Below are positions 24,757 through 34,524 of a DNA stretch of 59,553 bases, one piece after another. Position numbers and translations under genes: made by a program. The notes under the pieces are model-generated. The model was given only the letters and a program-made list of their open reading frames with translations, was not told the origin of the DNA and made no database searches. The stretch lies in the NCBI RefSeq assembly GCF_008042145.1, contig NZ_RDBH01000141.1, positions 907,182-966,734 of the forward strand, read 5' to 3'. This DNA is from Streptomyces sp. adm13(2018) (GTDB taxonomy: Bacteria; Actinomycetota; Actinomycetes; Streptomycetales; Streptomycetaceae). Position 1 is the first letter of the stretch; the number at the start of each line of letters is the position of its first letter.

Positions 24757-25467
24757 GTGAACAAGGCGCAGCTCGTAGAAGCGATTGCCGACAAGATGGG
24801 CGGTCGCCAGCAGGCCGCCGAAGCCGTCGACCACGTGCTCGACGCCATCGTGCGTGCCGTGGTCGGGGGCGACCGGGTCTCGGTGACGGGTTTCGGCTCG
24901 TTCGAGAAGGTCGACCGTCCGGCCCGCTACGCCCGCAACCCGCAGACGGGTGAGCGGGTGCGGGTCAAGAAGACCTCGGTCCCGCGCTTCCGTGCCGGTC
25001 AGGGCTTCAAGGACCTGGTCAGCGGCTCGAAGAAGCTCCCCAAGGGCGGCGAGGTCTCCGTCAAGAAGGCGCCCAAGGGCAGCCTGACCGGCGGCGCCTC
25101 CGCCACGGTGAAGAAGGCCGCCGCCAAGAGGGCGACCGCCGCGAAGAAGACCACCGCCGCCGCCAAGAAGGCGACCCCGGCGAAGAAGGCCACCACGGCC
25201 GCCGCCAAGAAGACCACCTCGGCCGCCGCGAAGAAGACCACCGCGGCCGCCAAGAAGGCGACGCCGGCGAAGAAGGCCACCACGGCCGCCGCGAAGAAGA
25301 CCTCCGCCGCCGCCAAGAAGACCACCACGGCCGCCGCCAAGAAGGCGACCAAGGCCACCGTCAAGAAGACCGCGCCCGCCGCCAAGAAGGCCACGGCGAC
25401 GAAGGCGCCGGCCAAGAAGACGACGGCGCGCAAGACGACCGCCAAGAAGACCGCCGCCAAGAAGTAG
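24757..25467 (+). CDS. hupS: HU-family nucleoid protein with histone-H1-like tail, HupS
   Basis: 236 residues. Residues 1 to about 93 are a normal HU fold (VSVTGFGSFEKVDR..., ARNPQTGERV... DNA-binding arm). From about residue 105 to the end the protein is a Lys/Ala/Thr/Pro tail of KKTT-, AAKK- and TPAKKAT-type repeats like a linker histone. In S. coelicolor HupS compacts spore DNA and is linked to sporulation and stress. GTG start with GAAGGGGAAG upstream. The approximately 100-nt leader is A/T-rich. The repeat copies are also similar at DNA level (for example around 25150-25235 and 25240-25325). A terminator follows. Confidence 0.95.
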   Translation: MNKAQLVEAIADKMGGRQQAAEAVDHVLDAIVRAVVGGDRVSVTGFGSFEKVDRPARYARNPQTGERVRVKKTSVPRFRAGQGFKDLVSGSKKLPKGGEVSVKKAPKGSLTGGASATVKKAAAKRATAAKKTTAAAKKATPAKKATTAAAKKTTSAAAKKTTAAAKKATPAKKATTAAAKKTSAAAKKTTTAAAKKATKATVKKTAPAAKKATATKAPAKKTTARKTTAKKTAAKK

Positions 25468-25487
25468 GACGAGCGGTAGACACCCGC

Positions 25488-25519
25488 CGGGCCGGGCTCC
25501 CCCCAGGGAGCCCGGCCCG
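25488..25519. terminator. Bidirectional terminator between hupS and a convergent gene
   Basis: GGGCCGGGCTCCC / GGGAGCCCGGCCC with loop CCCA, extended by one C:G pair. Serves hupS and the minus-strand gene ending at 25558. Confidence 0.82.
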
Positions 25520-25557
25520 CGGCGCGTCCGGTGCCCCGACGCGGGGGACCGGGCGCG

Positions 25558-25767
25558 TCAGAACGTCTGGAGCGTCACCAGGGTGATCCGCAGGCCGGCC
25601 CCCGAGGTGCCCGGCTCCGCCTCGATCCGGACCCGCTGCCCCGGCCGCAGCATCCGCAGCCCGCCCGCCTCGAAGGCCGCCGCCCCGAACTCCACGGGGG
25701 TGCCGTCGTCGAGCAGCACACTGCCGCTGCGGGTCTCGGAGTCGTACGTGAACGCGGTCGCCTGCAT
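25558..25767 (-). CDS. Small cold-shock-like hypothetical protein
   Basis: 69 residues from ATG at 25767. Contains a pattern like a shortened OB/cold-shock domain: GSVLLDDGTPVEFGAAAF then LRPGQRVRIE. The RNP1/RNP2 aromatic residues of true CspA proteins are missing, so nucleic-acid binding is only a guess. It lies 10 nt downstream of cofC on the same strand and is probably its operon partner. Confidence 0.68.
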   Translation of the reverse strand: MQATAFTYDSETRSGSVLLDDGTPVEFGAAAFEAGGLRMLRPGQRVRIEAEPGTSGAGLRITLVTLQTF

Positions 25768-25777
25768 GAACCGCAGC

Positions 25778-26425
25778 CTATCCGGCCGCCGGCAGCCACC
25801 GGGCCGCCGTCCGCGGGCCGAGCCCCAGCGCCCCGGCCGCCGCCAGATCCTCACCGGTGTCGACGTCCCGGCGCACCGAATCCACCCCCGCGAGCAGGAT
25901 TTCCACCGCGCCCGAAGACAAATGCCGAAGCCGCGACGCACCTCCGAATGCCGGTTCCAATTCCACCCCCGGACCCGCCGAGAGGAATGTCGTACCTATT
26001 TCGGCGGCATCCGCGAGAAAAGCCCTGGGAAAATTACCGGCCACCTCCAGGACCCGGGTCAGCTCCTCGGGCCGGAGCGCCGGCAGGTCCGCGTTCAGCG
26101 CCGCCACCCGGGCGCGCGGCCGCCGCGACCGCACCGCGCGGACCCCGTGCGCGAGCGCCGCGTTGAGCCCCGCCGCCGGGGCGTCCGGCACGATCCGCGC
26201 GCCCAGGGCCGCGAGTGCCGCGCCGGCCGCCGGATCGTCCGTGACGACGACCACATCCCGTACCCGCGGGCAGACCAGCACCGCCCCCACGGTGTCCTCG
26301 GCGAAGGCCAGCGCCAGCCGTGGGCGGAGCCGGGACCCGGCCGCCGCGGCCAGCCTGCTCTTCGCCAGGGCGAGGGGCTTCAGGGGTACGACCAGGGACC
26401 AGCCGTCGTCCGCATGCGTGTTCAT
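25778..26425 (-). CDS. cofC: 2-Phospho-L-lactate (phosphoenolpyruvate) guanylyltransferase CofC
   Basis: 215 residues from ATG at 26425. A nucleotidyltransferase with the family pattern VVPLKPLALAKSRLA at the N-terminus, VVVTDD, LNADLPALRPEEL, GTTFLSA and the substrate pocket around PAFGGASRLRH. It activates phospholactate or PEP with GTP in coenzyme F420 biosynthesis. Very little space separates it from the small gene downstream. It is divergent from the acyltransferase gene at 26553. Confidence 0.9.
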   Translation of the reverse strand: MNTHADDGWSLVVPLKPLALAKSRLAAAAGSRLRPRLALAFAEDTVGAVLVCPRVRDVVVVTDDPAAGAALAALGARIVPDAPAAGLNAALAHGVRAVRSRRPRARVAALNADLPALRPEELTRVLEVAGNFPRAFLADAAEIGTTFLSAGPGVELEPAFGGASRLRHLSSGAVEILLAGVDSVRRDVDTGEDLAAAGALGLGPRTAARWLPAAG

Positions 26426-26552
26426 CGCGGCCCATTCTGTCCCGCCCACGCGGTCCCCAGCAGGGCCCGGGGCGTACGGTGTCACTCGACAGAGCAGGAG
26501 CACGGGGCGACACTTGACCCCCTGCCAGGCTGTCCCGGAGAAAGGTGTACGC

Positions 26553-27305
26553 GTGCCCCGCCGCAGAATCGGCTTCTGGTACCGCCTCGCGGCGGTCATC
26601 GCCAAACCCCCCCTGGTGGTTCTGTTCAAGCGGGACTGGCGCGGCATGGAGCACATTCCGGCCGACGGCGGATTCATCACCGCGGTCAACCACAACTCCT
26701 ACCTGGACCCGCTGTCGTACGCGCACTACCAGTACAACACCGGTCGGGTCCCGCGCCTCCTCGCCAAGGCGGGTCTCTTCAGGACCCCCTTCGTCGGGAT
26801 GATGCTGCGCGGCACCGGCCAGATCCCCGTCTACCGCGAGACGACGAACGCGCTCGACGCGTTCCGCGCCGCCGTCGCCGCCATCGAGCGCGGCGAGTGC
26901 GTCGCCTTCTACCCCGAGGGCACCCTCACCCGGGACCCCGACATGTGGCCCATGGCGGGCAAGACGGGAGCCGCGCGCGTCGCGCTGCTCACCCGGGCCC
27001 CCGTCGTCCCGGTGGCCCAGTGGGGCGCCAACCTGGCGATGCCGCCGTACGCCAAGGAGAACAAGCTCAGCCTGTTCCCCCGCAAGACCCTGACGGTGCA
27101 GGCCGGTCCGCCCGTCGACCTCTCCCGCTTCTACGGACTCGAGCCCACGCCCGAGGTGCTCCGCGAGGCGACCGAGGTCATCATGGCCGCCATCACCGCG
27201 CTCCTGGAGCAGATCCGCGGCGAGCAGGCGCCCGCCGAACCGTACGACCACCGCCGGGCCCGCCTGGAGCAGCGGCGCAAGGCCGCCGAAGGGGGCACCA
27301 AGTGA
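26553..27305 (+). CDS. 1-Acylglycerol-3-phosphate acyltransferase-like protein (PlsC family)
   Basis: 250 residues from GTG at 26553, preceded by GGAGAAAGG; a long upstream open frame overlaps cofC antisense and was not used. HX4D motif NHNSYLD, the acyl-acceptor region GTGQIPVYRE, and the FYPEGTLTRD motif of PlsC-type enzymes are present. One hydrophobic N-terminal segment suggests membrane attachment. It probably makes phosphatidic acid or a related lipid. Its TGA overlaps the gpsA start (GTGA), so lipid acylation and glycerol-3-phosphate supply are co-expressed. Confidence 0.9.
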   Translation: MPRRRIGFWYRLAAVIAKPPLVVLFKRDWRGMEHIPADGGFITAVNHNSYLDPLSYAHYQYNTGRVPRLLAKAGLFRTPFVGMMLRGTGQIPVYRETTNALDAFRAAVAAIERGECVAFYPEGTLTRDPDMWPMAGKTGAARVALLTRAPVVPVAQWGANLAMPPYAKENKLSLFPRKTLTVQAGPPVDLSRFYGLEPTPEVLREATEVIMAAITALLEQIRGEQAPAEPYDHRRARLEQRRKAAEGGTK

Positions 27306-28303
27306 CCAGGGCAGCAGTCTTCGGAAACGGATCGTGGGGCACCGCGTTCGCGATGGTGCTCGCCGACGCGGGCTGCGAGGTGAGCCTGTGGGGCCGCCGC
27401 GCCGAACTCGCCAAGGAGATCAACGCCTCCCGGACCAATCCCGACTACCTGCCGGGCGTCGAACTCCCCGCGGCGATCACGGCCACCGCCGACCCGGCCG
27501 AGGCGGCCCACGACGCCGACTTCACCGTCCTCGTCGTCCCCTCCCAGACCCTCCGCGGCAACCTCGCCGCCTGGGCGCCGATGCTGGCCCCCGACACCGT
27601 CCTCGTCTCCCTCATGAAGGGCGTCGAACTCGGCACGGCCAAGCGGATGAGCGAGGTCATCACCGAGGTCGCGGACGTCCCCGCCGAGCGGGTCGCCGTC
27701 CTCACCGGGCCCAACCTGGCCAAGGAGATCGCCGCCCGGCAGCCCGCCGCCGCCGTCGCCGCCTGCGTCGACGAGACGGTCGCCCAGCGCCTCCAGGCCG
27801 CCTGCATGACCCCGTACTTCCGCCCGTACACCAACACCGACGTGGTGGGCTGCGAGCTCGGCGGGGCCGTGAAGAACGTCATCGGCCTCGCCGTCGGCAT
27901 CGCCAACGGCATGGGCCTCGGCGACAACTCCAAGGCCACGCTCATCACCCGCGGCCTCGCCGAGACGACCCGCCTCGGACTCGCCATGGGCGCCGACCCG
28001 CTGACCTTCTCCGGCCTCGCGGGCCTGGGCGACCTCGTCGCCACCTGCTCCTCGCCGCTCTCCCGGAACAACACCTTCGGCACCAACCTCGGCCGCGGGA
28101 TGACCCTCCAGGAGACGATCGCCGCCACCAAGCAGACCGCCGAGGGCGTCAAGTCCTGCGAGTCCGTGCTCGACCTGGGGCGCCGCCACGGCGTCGACAT
28201 GCCGATCACCGAGACGGTCGTGTCGATCGTCCACGACGGCAAGCCCCCGGTCGTCGCGCTCAAGGAGCTGATGTCCCGCAGCGCGAAGCCCGAGCGCCGG
28301 TAG
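27302..28303 (+). CDS. gpsA: NAD(P)-dependent glycerol-3-phosphate dehydrogenase
   Basis: 333 residues. It reduces dihydroxyacetone phosphate to sn-glycerol-3-phosphate, the phospholipid backbone. The Rossmann motif GNGSWGTAFA is near the N-terminus, then LKGVELGTAKRMSEVI-type and GPNLAKEIA motifs, the catalytic Lys in GGAVKNVIGLAVGIANGMG, and GLGDLVATCSSPLSRN. GTG start overlapping the acyltransferase stop by 4 nt. The (broken) ddl gene is 123 nt downstream. Confidence 0.96.
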   Translation: MTRAAVFGNGSWGTAFAMVLADAGCEVSLWGRRAELAKEINASRTNPDYLPGVELPAAITATADPAEAAHDADFTVLVVPSQTLRGNLAAWAPMLAPDTVLVSLMKGVELGTAKRMSEVITEVADVPAERVAVLTGPNLAKEIAARQPAAAVAACVDETVAQRLQAACMTPYFRPYTNTDVVGCELGGAVKNVIGLAVGIANGMGLGDNSKATLITRGLAETTRLGLAMGADPLTFSGLAGLGDLVATCSSPLSRNNTFGTNLGRGMTLQETIAATKQTAEGVKSCESVLDLGRRHGVDMPITETVVSIVHDGKPPVVALKELMSRSAKPERR

Positions 28304-28426
28304 CCGCCACCGCGCGCGCCACCCCGCGCCCCCCCTCCGCCGCACCGCCCCGCACTGGGCCGGACGCGCGCGAGGGGAGCGGGGTCGCAAGGCCGTTCGG
28401 GACGCGCAGGGTACGCTCATCGCGAT

Positions 28427-29408
<982 letters not shown>

Positions 29409-29422
29409 CCCGGAGGACCCCG

Positions 29423-29464
29423 AAGACCGTGCCGCCGCCCTCAGAGGCTGGGCGGCACGGTCTT
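29423..29464. terminator. Bidirectional terminator after ddl
   Basis: AAGACCGTGCCGCC (29423-29436) pairs with GGCGGCACGGTCTT (29451-29464). The right arm lies in the last codons of the convergent lipoprotein gene. Confidence 0.82.
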
Positions 29465-29920
29465 CCGTACGGGGGCGGCGAGATCCGCGAGCGGCGTCAT
29501 GTCGTGCGTGTACTGCTCGCCGAACGTCACCTCGACGTACGTCTTCCGGTACGTGGAGGTGAAACGGGGCCCGCCGCCCTCGGGACGCTCCAGCATCCAG
29601 TTCACGCCGTTCGCCTCGACGCCCTGCGCCTTGGGATCGCTCATCTTTTCGGGCCGGGGCACCCCGCAGCGCAGTACGATCGCACCGTCACCCCAACCGG
29701 CGGTCAACTCGGAGCCGGGCTCCGGGTCACTCCGTTCCAGCCCCGCCACGGTGTCGGGAAGCTCCTTCGCCAGTGCCTGGCAGAAGACGGCCTCCGCCGC
29801 CGGCGGACGGGGAACCTCGACGGACGCGGTGGCGTCCGGCGAGGAGCAGCCGGCGGCGGCCAGCAGCAGAACGGCTGCCGTGACGGCGGCGGGCAGGCCG
29901 AAGGGCCGGTGGGAAGACAT
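29441..29920 (-). CDS. DUF3515 putative lipoprotein
   Basis: 159 residues from ATG at 29920. The N-terminus has a short positive part, a hydrophobic run and a lipobox LLAAAGC, so it is predicted to be a lipid-anchored extracytoplasmic protein. The rest matches the actinobacterial DUF3515 pattern with CQALAKELPDTVAG, GDGAIVLRCGVP, GVNWMLERP and a Tyr-rich YRKTYVEVTFGEQYTHD. Two further cysteines (in FCQAL and LRCGV) may form a disulfide. Function unknown. The AsnC-type gene is 23 nt upstream on the same strand. Confidence 0.85.
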   Translation of the reverse strand: MSSHRPFGLPAAVTAAVLLLAAAGCSSPDATASVEVPRPPAAEAVFCQALAKELPDTVAGLERSDPEPGSELTAGWGDGAIVLRCGVPRPEKMSDPKAQGVEANGVNWMLERPEGGGPRFTSTYRKTYVEVTFGEQYTHDMTPLADLAAPVRKTVPPSL

Positions 29921-29943
29921 CACCGGCCAAGCGTAGACGGGGG

Positions 29944-30177
29944 CTACAGATGAACGACCGGGCAGGTGAGGGTGCGCGTGATGCCGTCCACTTGCTGGAC
30001 CTTGGCGACCACCATGCGGCCGAGTTCGTCGACCGTGTCCGCCTGCGCCCGCACGATCACGTCGTACGGACCGGTGACGTCCTCCGCCTGGATCACCCCC
30101 GGGATCTTGGAGATGGTGTCGGCGACGGTCGACGCCTTGCCCACCTCGGTCTGGATGAGGATGTACGCCTGAACCAC
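29944..30177 (-). CDS. Stand-alone Lrp/AsnC effector-binding (RAM) domain protein
   Basis: 77 residues from GTG, with TGGAGG just upstream. It covers only the RAM/AsnC C-terminal domain (MVQAYILIQTEVGKAS..., VTGPYDVIVRAQADTVDELG, ...DGITRTLTCPVVHL) and has no DNA-binding helix-turn-helix. Such stand-alone domains form oligomers that bind amino acids. Divergent from thiL. Confidence 0.9.
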   Translation of the reverse strand: MVQAYILIQTEVGKASTVADTISKIPGVIQAEDVTGPYDVIVRAQADTVDELGRMVVAKVQQVDGITRTLTCPVVHL

Positions 30178-30410
30178 GGAACCTCCAGGGCGACCACGAG
30201 GATCTTGTGGGAGAAAGGGACGCCACGGTACCGCGTCGCCGCGGGCCGCGGGGAGACCCGCGCCTCCCGAGGCGCTCGCGGGGTGGCGTACGCAGGACAG
30301 AAGTTGACGGCTTACTTGACGGTACCCAGCACGGTGACGGCCCGCGACCCGCGGCGCGCGCAGACGCGCCGCCGCCCGCCGGCCGGCACGAAGACACGAG
30401 GTGAGGCGCG

Positions 30411-31373
30411 GTGAAGGGCACAGTCGGAGAGCTGGGCGAGTTCGGGCTCATCAGGGAGCTCACGTCCCGGCTCACGTCCACCCCGGCGGTACGGATCGGG
30501 CCGGGCGACGACGCCGCGGTCGTCTCCGCACCCGACCGGCGCGTGGTCGCCAGCACGGACATCCTGCTCGAAGGACGTCACTTCCGCCGCGACTGGTCGA
30601 CGGCGTACGACGTCGGCCGCAAAGCCGCCGCGCAGAACCTCGCCGACATCGCCGCGATGGGCGCGGTCCCCACGGCGCTCCTCCTCGGCCTGGTCGTCCC
30701 GGCCGAGCTGCCCGTCACCTGGCCCACCGAACTGATGGACGGACTGCGCGACGAATGTCAGGTCGCGGGCGCCGCGGTGGTCGGCGGCGACGTCGTCCGC
30801 GGCGACACGATCATGGTCTCCATCACCGCGCTCGGCGACCTCCGCAACCACGACCCGGTCACCCGGGGCGGCGCCAAGACCGGCGACGTCGTCGCCTACA
30901 CGGGATGGCTCGGCTGGTCCGCCGCCGGGTACGCGGTCCTCTCCCGCGGCTTCCGCTCCCCGCGCGCCTTCGTCGAGGCCCACCGCAGGCCCGAACCGCC
31001 GTACCACGCGGGCCCCGCGGCCGCCGGCCTCGGCGCCACCGCCATGTGCGACGTCAGCGACGGACTCATCGCCGACCTCGGCCACATCGCCGAGGCCAGC
31101 AACGTCCGCATCGACCTGCGCTCCGGCCTCATCGACATCCCGACGCAGATGAACGACATCGGCCAGGCCGTCGGCGTCGACCCGATGCAGTGGGTGCTCA
31201 CCGGGGGAGAGGACCACGCCATCGTGGCCACCTTCCCGCCCGACGTGAAGCTGCCCGCCCGCTGGAAGGTCATCGGCGAGGTCCTCAACCCCTCCGCGCT
31301 GCCGCAGGTCACCGTGGACGGCGCGCCCTGGCACAGCGTGGGCGGCTGGGACCACTTCGGGGAGACCGAGTGA
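30411..31373 (+). CDS. thiL: Thiamine-monophosphate kinase
   Basis: 320 residues. Phosphorylates thiamine phosphate to thiamine diphosphate, the last step of cofactor synthesis. PurM/ThiL fold with GPGDDAAVV near the N-terminus, [34 protein letters not shown] and [19 protein letters not shown] start. Its TGA overlaps the thiD GTG (GTGA), so the two thiamine genes are translationally coupled. Confidence 0.95.
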   Translation: MKGTVGELGEFGLIRELTSRLTSTPAVRIGPGDDAAVVSAPDRRVVASTDILLEGRHFRRDWSTAYDVGRKAAAQNLADIAAMGAVPTALLLGLVVPAELPVTWPTELMDGLRDECQVAGAAVVGGDVVRGDTIMVSITALGDLRNHDPVTRGGAKTGDVVAYTGWLGWSAAGYAVLSRGFRSPRAFVEAHRRPEPPYHAGPAAAGLGATAMCDVSDGLIADLGHIAEASNVRIDLRSGLIDIPTQMNDIGQAVGVDPMQWVLTGGEDHAIVATFPPDVKLPARWKVIGEVLNPSALPQVTVDGAPWHSVGGWDHFGETE

Positions 31374-32182
31374 CGCCCCCCGGGGCGCAGGCGCCCCCGC
31401 TGGTGCTGACCGTCGCCGGATCCGACTCCGGCGGCGGGGCCGGCATCCAGGCCGACCTGAAGGCGATGCTCGCGCTCGGCGTCCACGGCATGAGCGTGCT
31501 CACCGCCGTCACCGCCCAGAACTCACGGGGTGTCCAGGGGGTCTGGGAACTGCCCGTGGAGGCCGTGCGCGCCCAGTACCGGGCCGTCGTCGACGACATC
31601 GGCGTCCAGGCGGTCAAGACCGGGATGCTGGCCTCCGCCGCGCTGGTGGAGACCGTCGCCGAGCTGCTCACGGACACCGCCGCCCCGGTCGTCGTCGACC
31701 CGGTCGGCGTCTCCAAGCACGGGGACTCGCTGCTCGCCGCGAGCGCGCTCGACTCCGTCCGTACGAAGCTGCTTCCCCTGGCCACCGTCGCCACGCCCAA
31801 CCTGGACGAGGTGACGCAGCTCATAGGCGTGCACGTCGTGCACGAGAGCGACATGAGGAACGCCGCCGAGGGAATCCTGTCGTACGGACCGGAGTGGGTC
31901 CTCATCAAGGGCGGGCACCTGCCCACCGGCCGGGAGGCCGTCGACCTGCTCACCGACGGAACCGAGGAGCACTGGCTGCGCGCCCCGCGCCACGACAACC
32001 GGCACACGCACGGGACGGGCTGCACCCTGGCCTCGGCGATCGCGTCCGGACTCGCGAAAGGCCTCCCGGTGCCTGAGGCGGTACGGGAGGCCAAGGAGTA
32101 CGTGACCGGGGCCATCGCCGCCGGGTTCGCCCTGGGGGAGGGCATCGGGCCGGTGGACCACGGCTGGCGGTTCAGGGAGTGA
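31370..32182 (+). CDS. thiD: Hydroxymethylpyrimidine/phosphomethylpyrimidine kinase
   Basis: 270 residues from GTG at 31370. Ribokinase-like enzyme phosphorylating HMP and HMP-P for thiamine synthesis. [18 protein letters not shown] at the N-terminus, [28 protein letters not shown] and the catalytic-loop pattern [15 protein letters not shown] near the C-terminus. Overlaps thiL by 4 nt. Ends at a perfect terminator shared with convergent rpmB. Confidence 0.95.
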   Translation: MTPPGAQAPPLVLTVAGSDSGGGAGIQADLKAMLALGVHGMSVLTAVTAQNSRGVQGVWELPVEAVRAQYRAVVDDIGVQAVKTGMLASAALVETVAELLTDTAAPVVVDPVGVSKHGDSLLAASALDSVRTKLLPLATVATPNLDEVTQLIGVHVVHESDMRNAAEGILSYGPEWVLIKGGHLPTGREAVDLLTDGTEEHWLRAPRHDNRHTHGTGCTLASAIASGLAKGLPVPEAVREAKEYVTGAIAAGFALGEGIGPVDHGWRFRE

Positions 32183-32232
32183 GGACCCCGCCGGTGGTCA
32201 CACCGGCGGACCTCCCGGGCCCGGGCATGGCA

Positions 32233-32264
32233 AAAGGCCGGTTCACCTGGGTGAACCGGCCTTT
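32233..32264. terminator. Bidirectional terminator between thiD and rpmB
   Basis: AAAGGCCGGTTCAC / GTGAACCGGCCTTT, loop CTGG: 14 perfect pairs with A/T-rich ends that give a short T tract in either direction. Confidence 0.92.
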
Positions 32265-32309
32265 CAAGGCAACCGCAGGGGCTGCGCTACGACAGAACAC
32301 GCGTCGCAA

Positions 32310-32495
32310 TTAGCGCGAGACCTTGCCGGCCTTGATGCACGAGGTGCAGACGTTGAGCCGCTTCGGCGTCCGACCGACCACGGCACGCACACGCTGGATG
32401 TTCGGGTTCCAGCGACGAGGCGTACGGCGGTGCGAGTGCGAAATGTTGTTGCCGAAGCCCGGCCCCTTGCCGCAGACGTCGCAGTTGGCAGCCAC
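32310..32495 (-). CDS. rpmB: 50S ribosomal protein L28
   Basis: 61 residues from GTG, GGAG 6 nt upstream. Full L28 with [20 protein letters not shown] and a second cysteine pair CTSC, so this is the zinc-binding (C+) form. Monocistronic. Terminates at 32233-32264. The leader contains a nested inverted repeat. Confidence 0.97.
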   Translation of the reverse strand: MAANCDVCGKGPGFGNNISHSHRRTPRRWNPNIQRVRAVVGRTPKRLNVCTSCIKAGKVSR

Positions 32496-32509
32496 GGGTC
32501 ACTCCAAAG

Positions 32510-32559
32510 ACTTCAGATTTACAGTGAAATCCGGCGCACCGGAATCAGGAGTCTGAAGT
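32510..32559 (-). promoter_or_regulatory. Nested inverted repeat in the rpmB leader
   Basis: Outer arms ACTTCAGA (32510-32517) and TCTGAAGT (32552-32559), inner arms TCCGG/CCGGA (32530-32543). It begins 15 nt upstream of the rpmB start. It could be promoter-associated or an RNA leader structure. Confidence 0.45.
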
Positions 32560-32770
32560 GGCTTGCCGGGGGATGGCCCGGTGTGGAACCGGGCAACCGA
32601 AGCAGCATACAACGACTGCCTCGGTGGAACGAAACTACCATGCTCGGGGCAGACCCCGCCCCGGGCCCAGGTCACCGGGGGTCCCCTGCCCGACCGAAGC
32701 CCGAGAGCTTGGGGGAGGGACACCCCGGGTCTACCCTGCGGTGAGCGCACCGCCGAAGGAGGACCCCCCG

Positions 32771-34465
32771 TTGTCGCGAGCCCGTCAGCCCTCCGAGGAG
32801 CTCGTCCAGCTCGACGCCGCAGCGGTCAGGTCCTGGTGCGCCCGCTCCCTCGACGCCCTCGGCCGGGAGCGCGAGGAGATCGACGCGATCAACGTGTACC
32901 CCGTGGCGGACGGGGACACCGGCACCAACCTCTACCTGACCGCGGAAGCCGCCCACCAGGCCGTCGAGGCCGTCTTCGCGGCCTCCGCCCCCGACACCGC
33001 CGAGACCGTACGGGCCATGGCACACGGCGCCCTCCTCGGCGCCCGCGGCAACTCCGGGACCATCCTCTCCCAGCTCCTGCGCGGCATGGCGGGCGTCCTC
33101 GCCGAAGGCGGTGACGGGGACCACCTCGCCCGTGCCCTCGCCGAGGCCGCGAGCGCCGCCCGCCGGGCCGTCGCCCACCCCGTGGAGGGCACCATCCTCA
33201 CCGTGGCCACGGCAGCCGCCGAGGCCTGCGCCGGCGGCGGCGGACTCATCGATGTGGCCAGGAACGCCCACCGGGGCTCCCGGACCGCCCTCGCCGCCAC
33301 CTCCGGACAGCTCGACGTCCTCGAACGCGCCGGAGTCGTCGACGCGGGCGGCCGGGGCCTGGTCACGGTCCTCGGCGCCCTCCTCGAGACCGTCACCGGA
33401 CAGGCCCCGGCCGCCCGCGTCGACGACTCCGGCGCGTTCGAGGACGTCGAGCTGTCCGGAGGTGGCGGCGAGGGCGGTCCGGGAGCCCCGGTGGGCGTTC
33501 CTGGCCACATCGCGCACGGACCCGCCCCCCACGAGGAGTGCCCCACCGAGGGCGGACCCGCCTACGAGGTGATCTACCTCCTGGAGGCCGACGACACCGC
33601 CGTGGAGCTGCTCCGAGCCCGGCTCGACGCCCTGGGGGAGTCCCTCGTCGTCGTCGGCGGCGACGGGCTTTGGAACGTCCACGTGCACGTCGACGACGCG
33701 GGCGCCGCCGTCGAGGCCGGTGTCGAGGCCGGACGGCCCCACCGCATCCGCATCACCCATTTCGCCGCCGACTCCGCGGCCTCCACGGCGCGCGGCGAAC
33801 GCGCTCAGCGCGCCGTCGTCGCCGTCGTCCCCGGCGAGGGCCTCGCCGGGCTCTGCGCCGAGGCCGGCGCCACCACCGTCCGGACCCGGCCCGGCGAACC
33901 GCCCGCCGGCGACGAACTCCTCGACGCGATCCGGCGGGCCCACGCGCGCGAGGTCGTCCTGCTGCCCAACGACACCGACCTGCGGCAGACCGCGGCCACC
34001 GTCGCCGAACACGCCAGGGCCGAGGGCATCCGCGTCGCCCTCATCCCCACCCGGGCCGCCGTCCAGGGCATCGCCGCCCTCGCCGTCCACGAACCCGACC
34101 GCCGCTTCGACGAGGACGTCGTCGCCATGACCGCCGCCGCCGGCGCCACCCGCTACGCCGAACTCGCCGTCGCCGAACGGCAGTCCTTCACCTCGGCCGG
34201 CGTCTGCCAGGCCGGCGACGTCCTCGGCCTCATCGAGGGCGACGTCGCCGTCATCGGCACCGACCTCACCGACACCGCGCGCACCGTCCTCGACCGGATG
34301 CTCTCCGCGGGCGGCGAACTCGTCACCCTCGTCGTCGCCGACGACACCCCGCCCGGACTCGCCCCCGACCTGGAGGCCCACGTCCGGAGCGGCTACCTGG
34401 CCGTCGACACCACCACGTACCACGCGGGCGCGGGCGCCCCACCGCTGCTCATCGGGGTGGAATAG
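32771..34465 (+). CDS. DAK2/DhaL-domain protein, fatty-acid kinase FakA-like
   Basis: 564 residues from TTG at 32771, chosen because AAGGAGG lies 8 nt before it; in-frame GTG at 32741 would add 10 residues. The DhaL nucleotide-binding motif VADGDTGTN is near residues 45-53, then GARGNSGTILSQLLRG. A middle domain (AYEVIYLLEADD) and a C-terminal DegV/FakB-partner-type domain (TSAGVCQAGDVLGLIEGDVA) follow. FakA phosphorylates FakB-bound fatty acids; that role is inferred. Residues about 211-247, in the linker after the DhaL domain, are encoded by the right arm of a perfect 112-bp inverted repeat and do not look like family sequence. recG follows. Confidence 0.85.
   Translation: MSRARQPSEELVQLDAAAVRSWCARSLDALGREREEIDAINVYPVADGDTGTNLYLTAEAAHQAVEAVFAASAPDTAETVRAMAHGALLGARGNSGTILSQLLRGMAGVLAEGGDGDHLARALAEAASAARRAVAHPVEGTILTVATAAAEACAGGGGLIDVARNAHRGSRTALAATSGQLDVLERAGVVDAGGRGLVTVLGALLETVTGQAPAARVDDSGAFEDVELSGGGGEGGPGAPVGVPGHIAHGPAPHEECPTEGGPAYEVIYLLEADDTAVELLRARLDALGESLVVVGGDGLWNVHVHVDDAGAAVEAGVEAGRPHRIRITHFAADSAASTARGERAQRAVVAVVPGEGLAGLCAEAGATTVRTRPGEPPAGDELLDAIRRAHAREVVLLPNDTDLRQTAATVAEHARAEGIRVALIPTRAAVQGIAALAVHEPDRRFDEDVVAMTAAAGATRYAELAVAERQSFTSAGVCQAGDVLGLIEGDVAVIGTDLTDTARTVLDRMLSAGGELVTLVVADDTPPGLAPDLEAHVRSGYLAVDTTTYHAGAGAPPLLIGVE
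33250..33512. repeat. Perfect 112-bp inverted repeat, 39-nt spacer, inside the FakA-like gene
   Basis: Left arm 33250-33361, right arm 33401-33512; every base was checked as complementary (positions sum to 66762). The left arm encodes normal DhaL-domain sequence (VARNAHRGSRTALAATSGQ). The right arm supplies a Gly-rich linker peptide in frame. The spacer itself holds a near-palindrome GGTCACGGTC...GACCGTCACC. Confidence 0.97.
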
Positions 34466-34524
34466 CCACTTTTCCCGGCGCTCCTCCCCGGCCTCCGGGA
34501 CGACTGTCGGTCCCGTGGTGTGCA

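Noticed and set aside
24999..25460. Hydrophobic minus-strand open frame opposite hupS
   Set aside because: Antisense of Lys/Ala codons gives Phe/Ala/Val runs that mimic membrane segments.
25857..26552. Extended N-terminus for the PlsC-like protein
   Set aside because: The upstream stretch is antisense to cofC; the ribosome site and family start point to GTG 26553.
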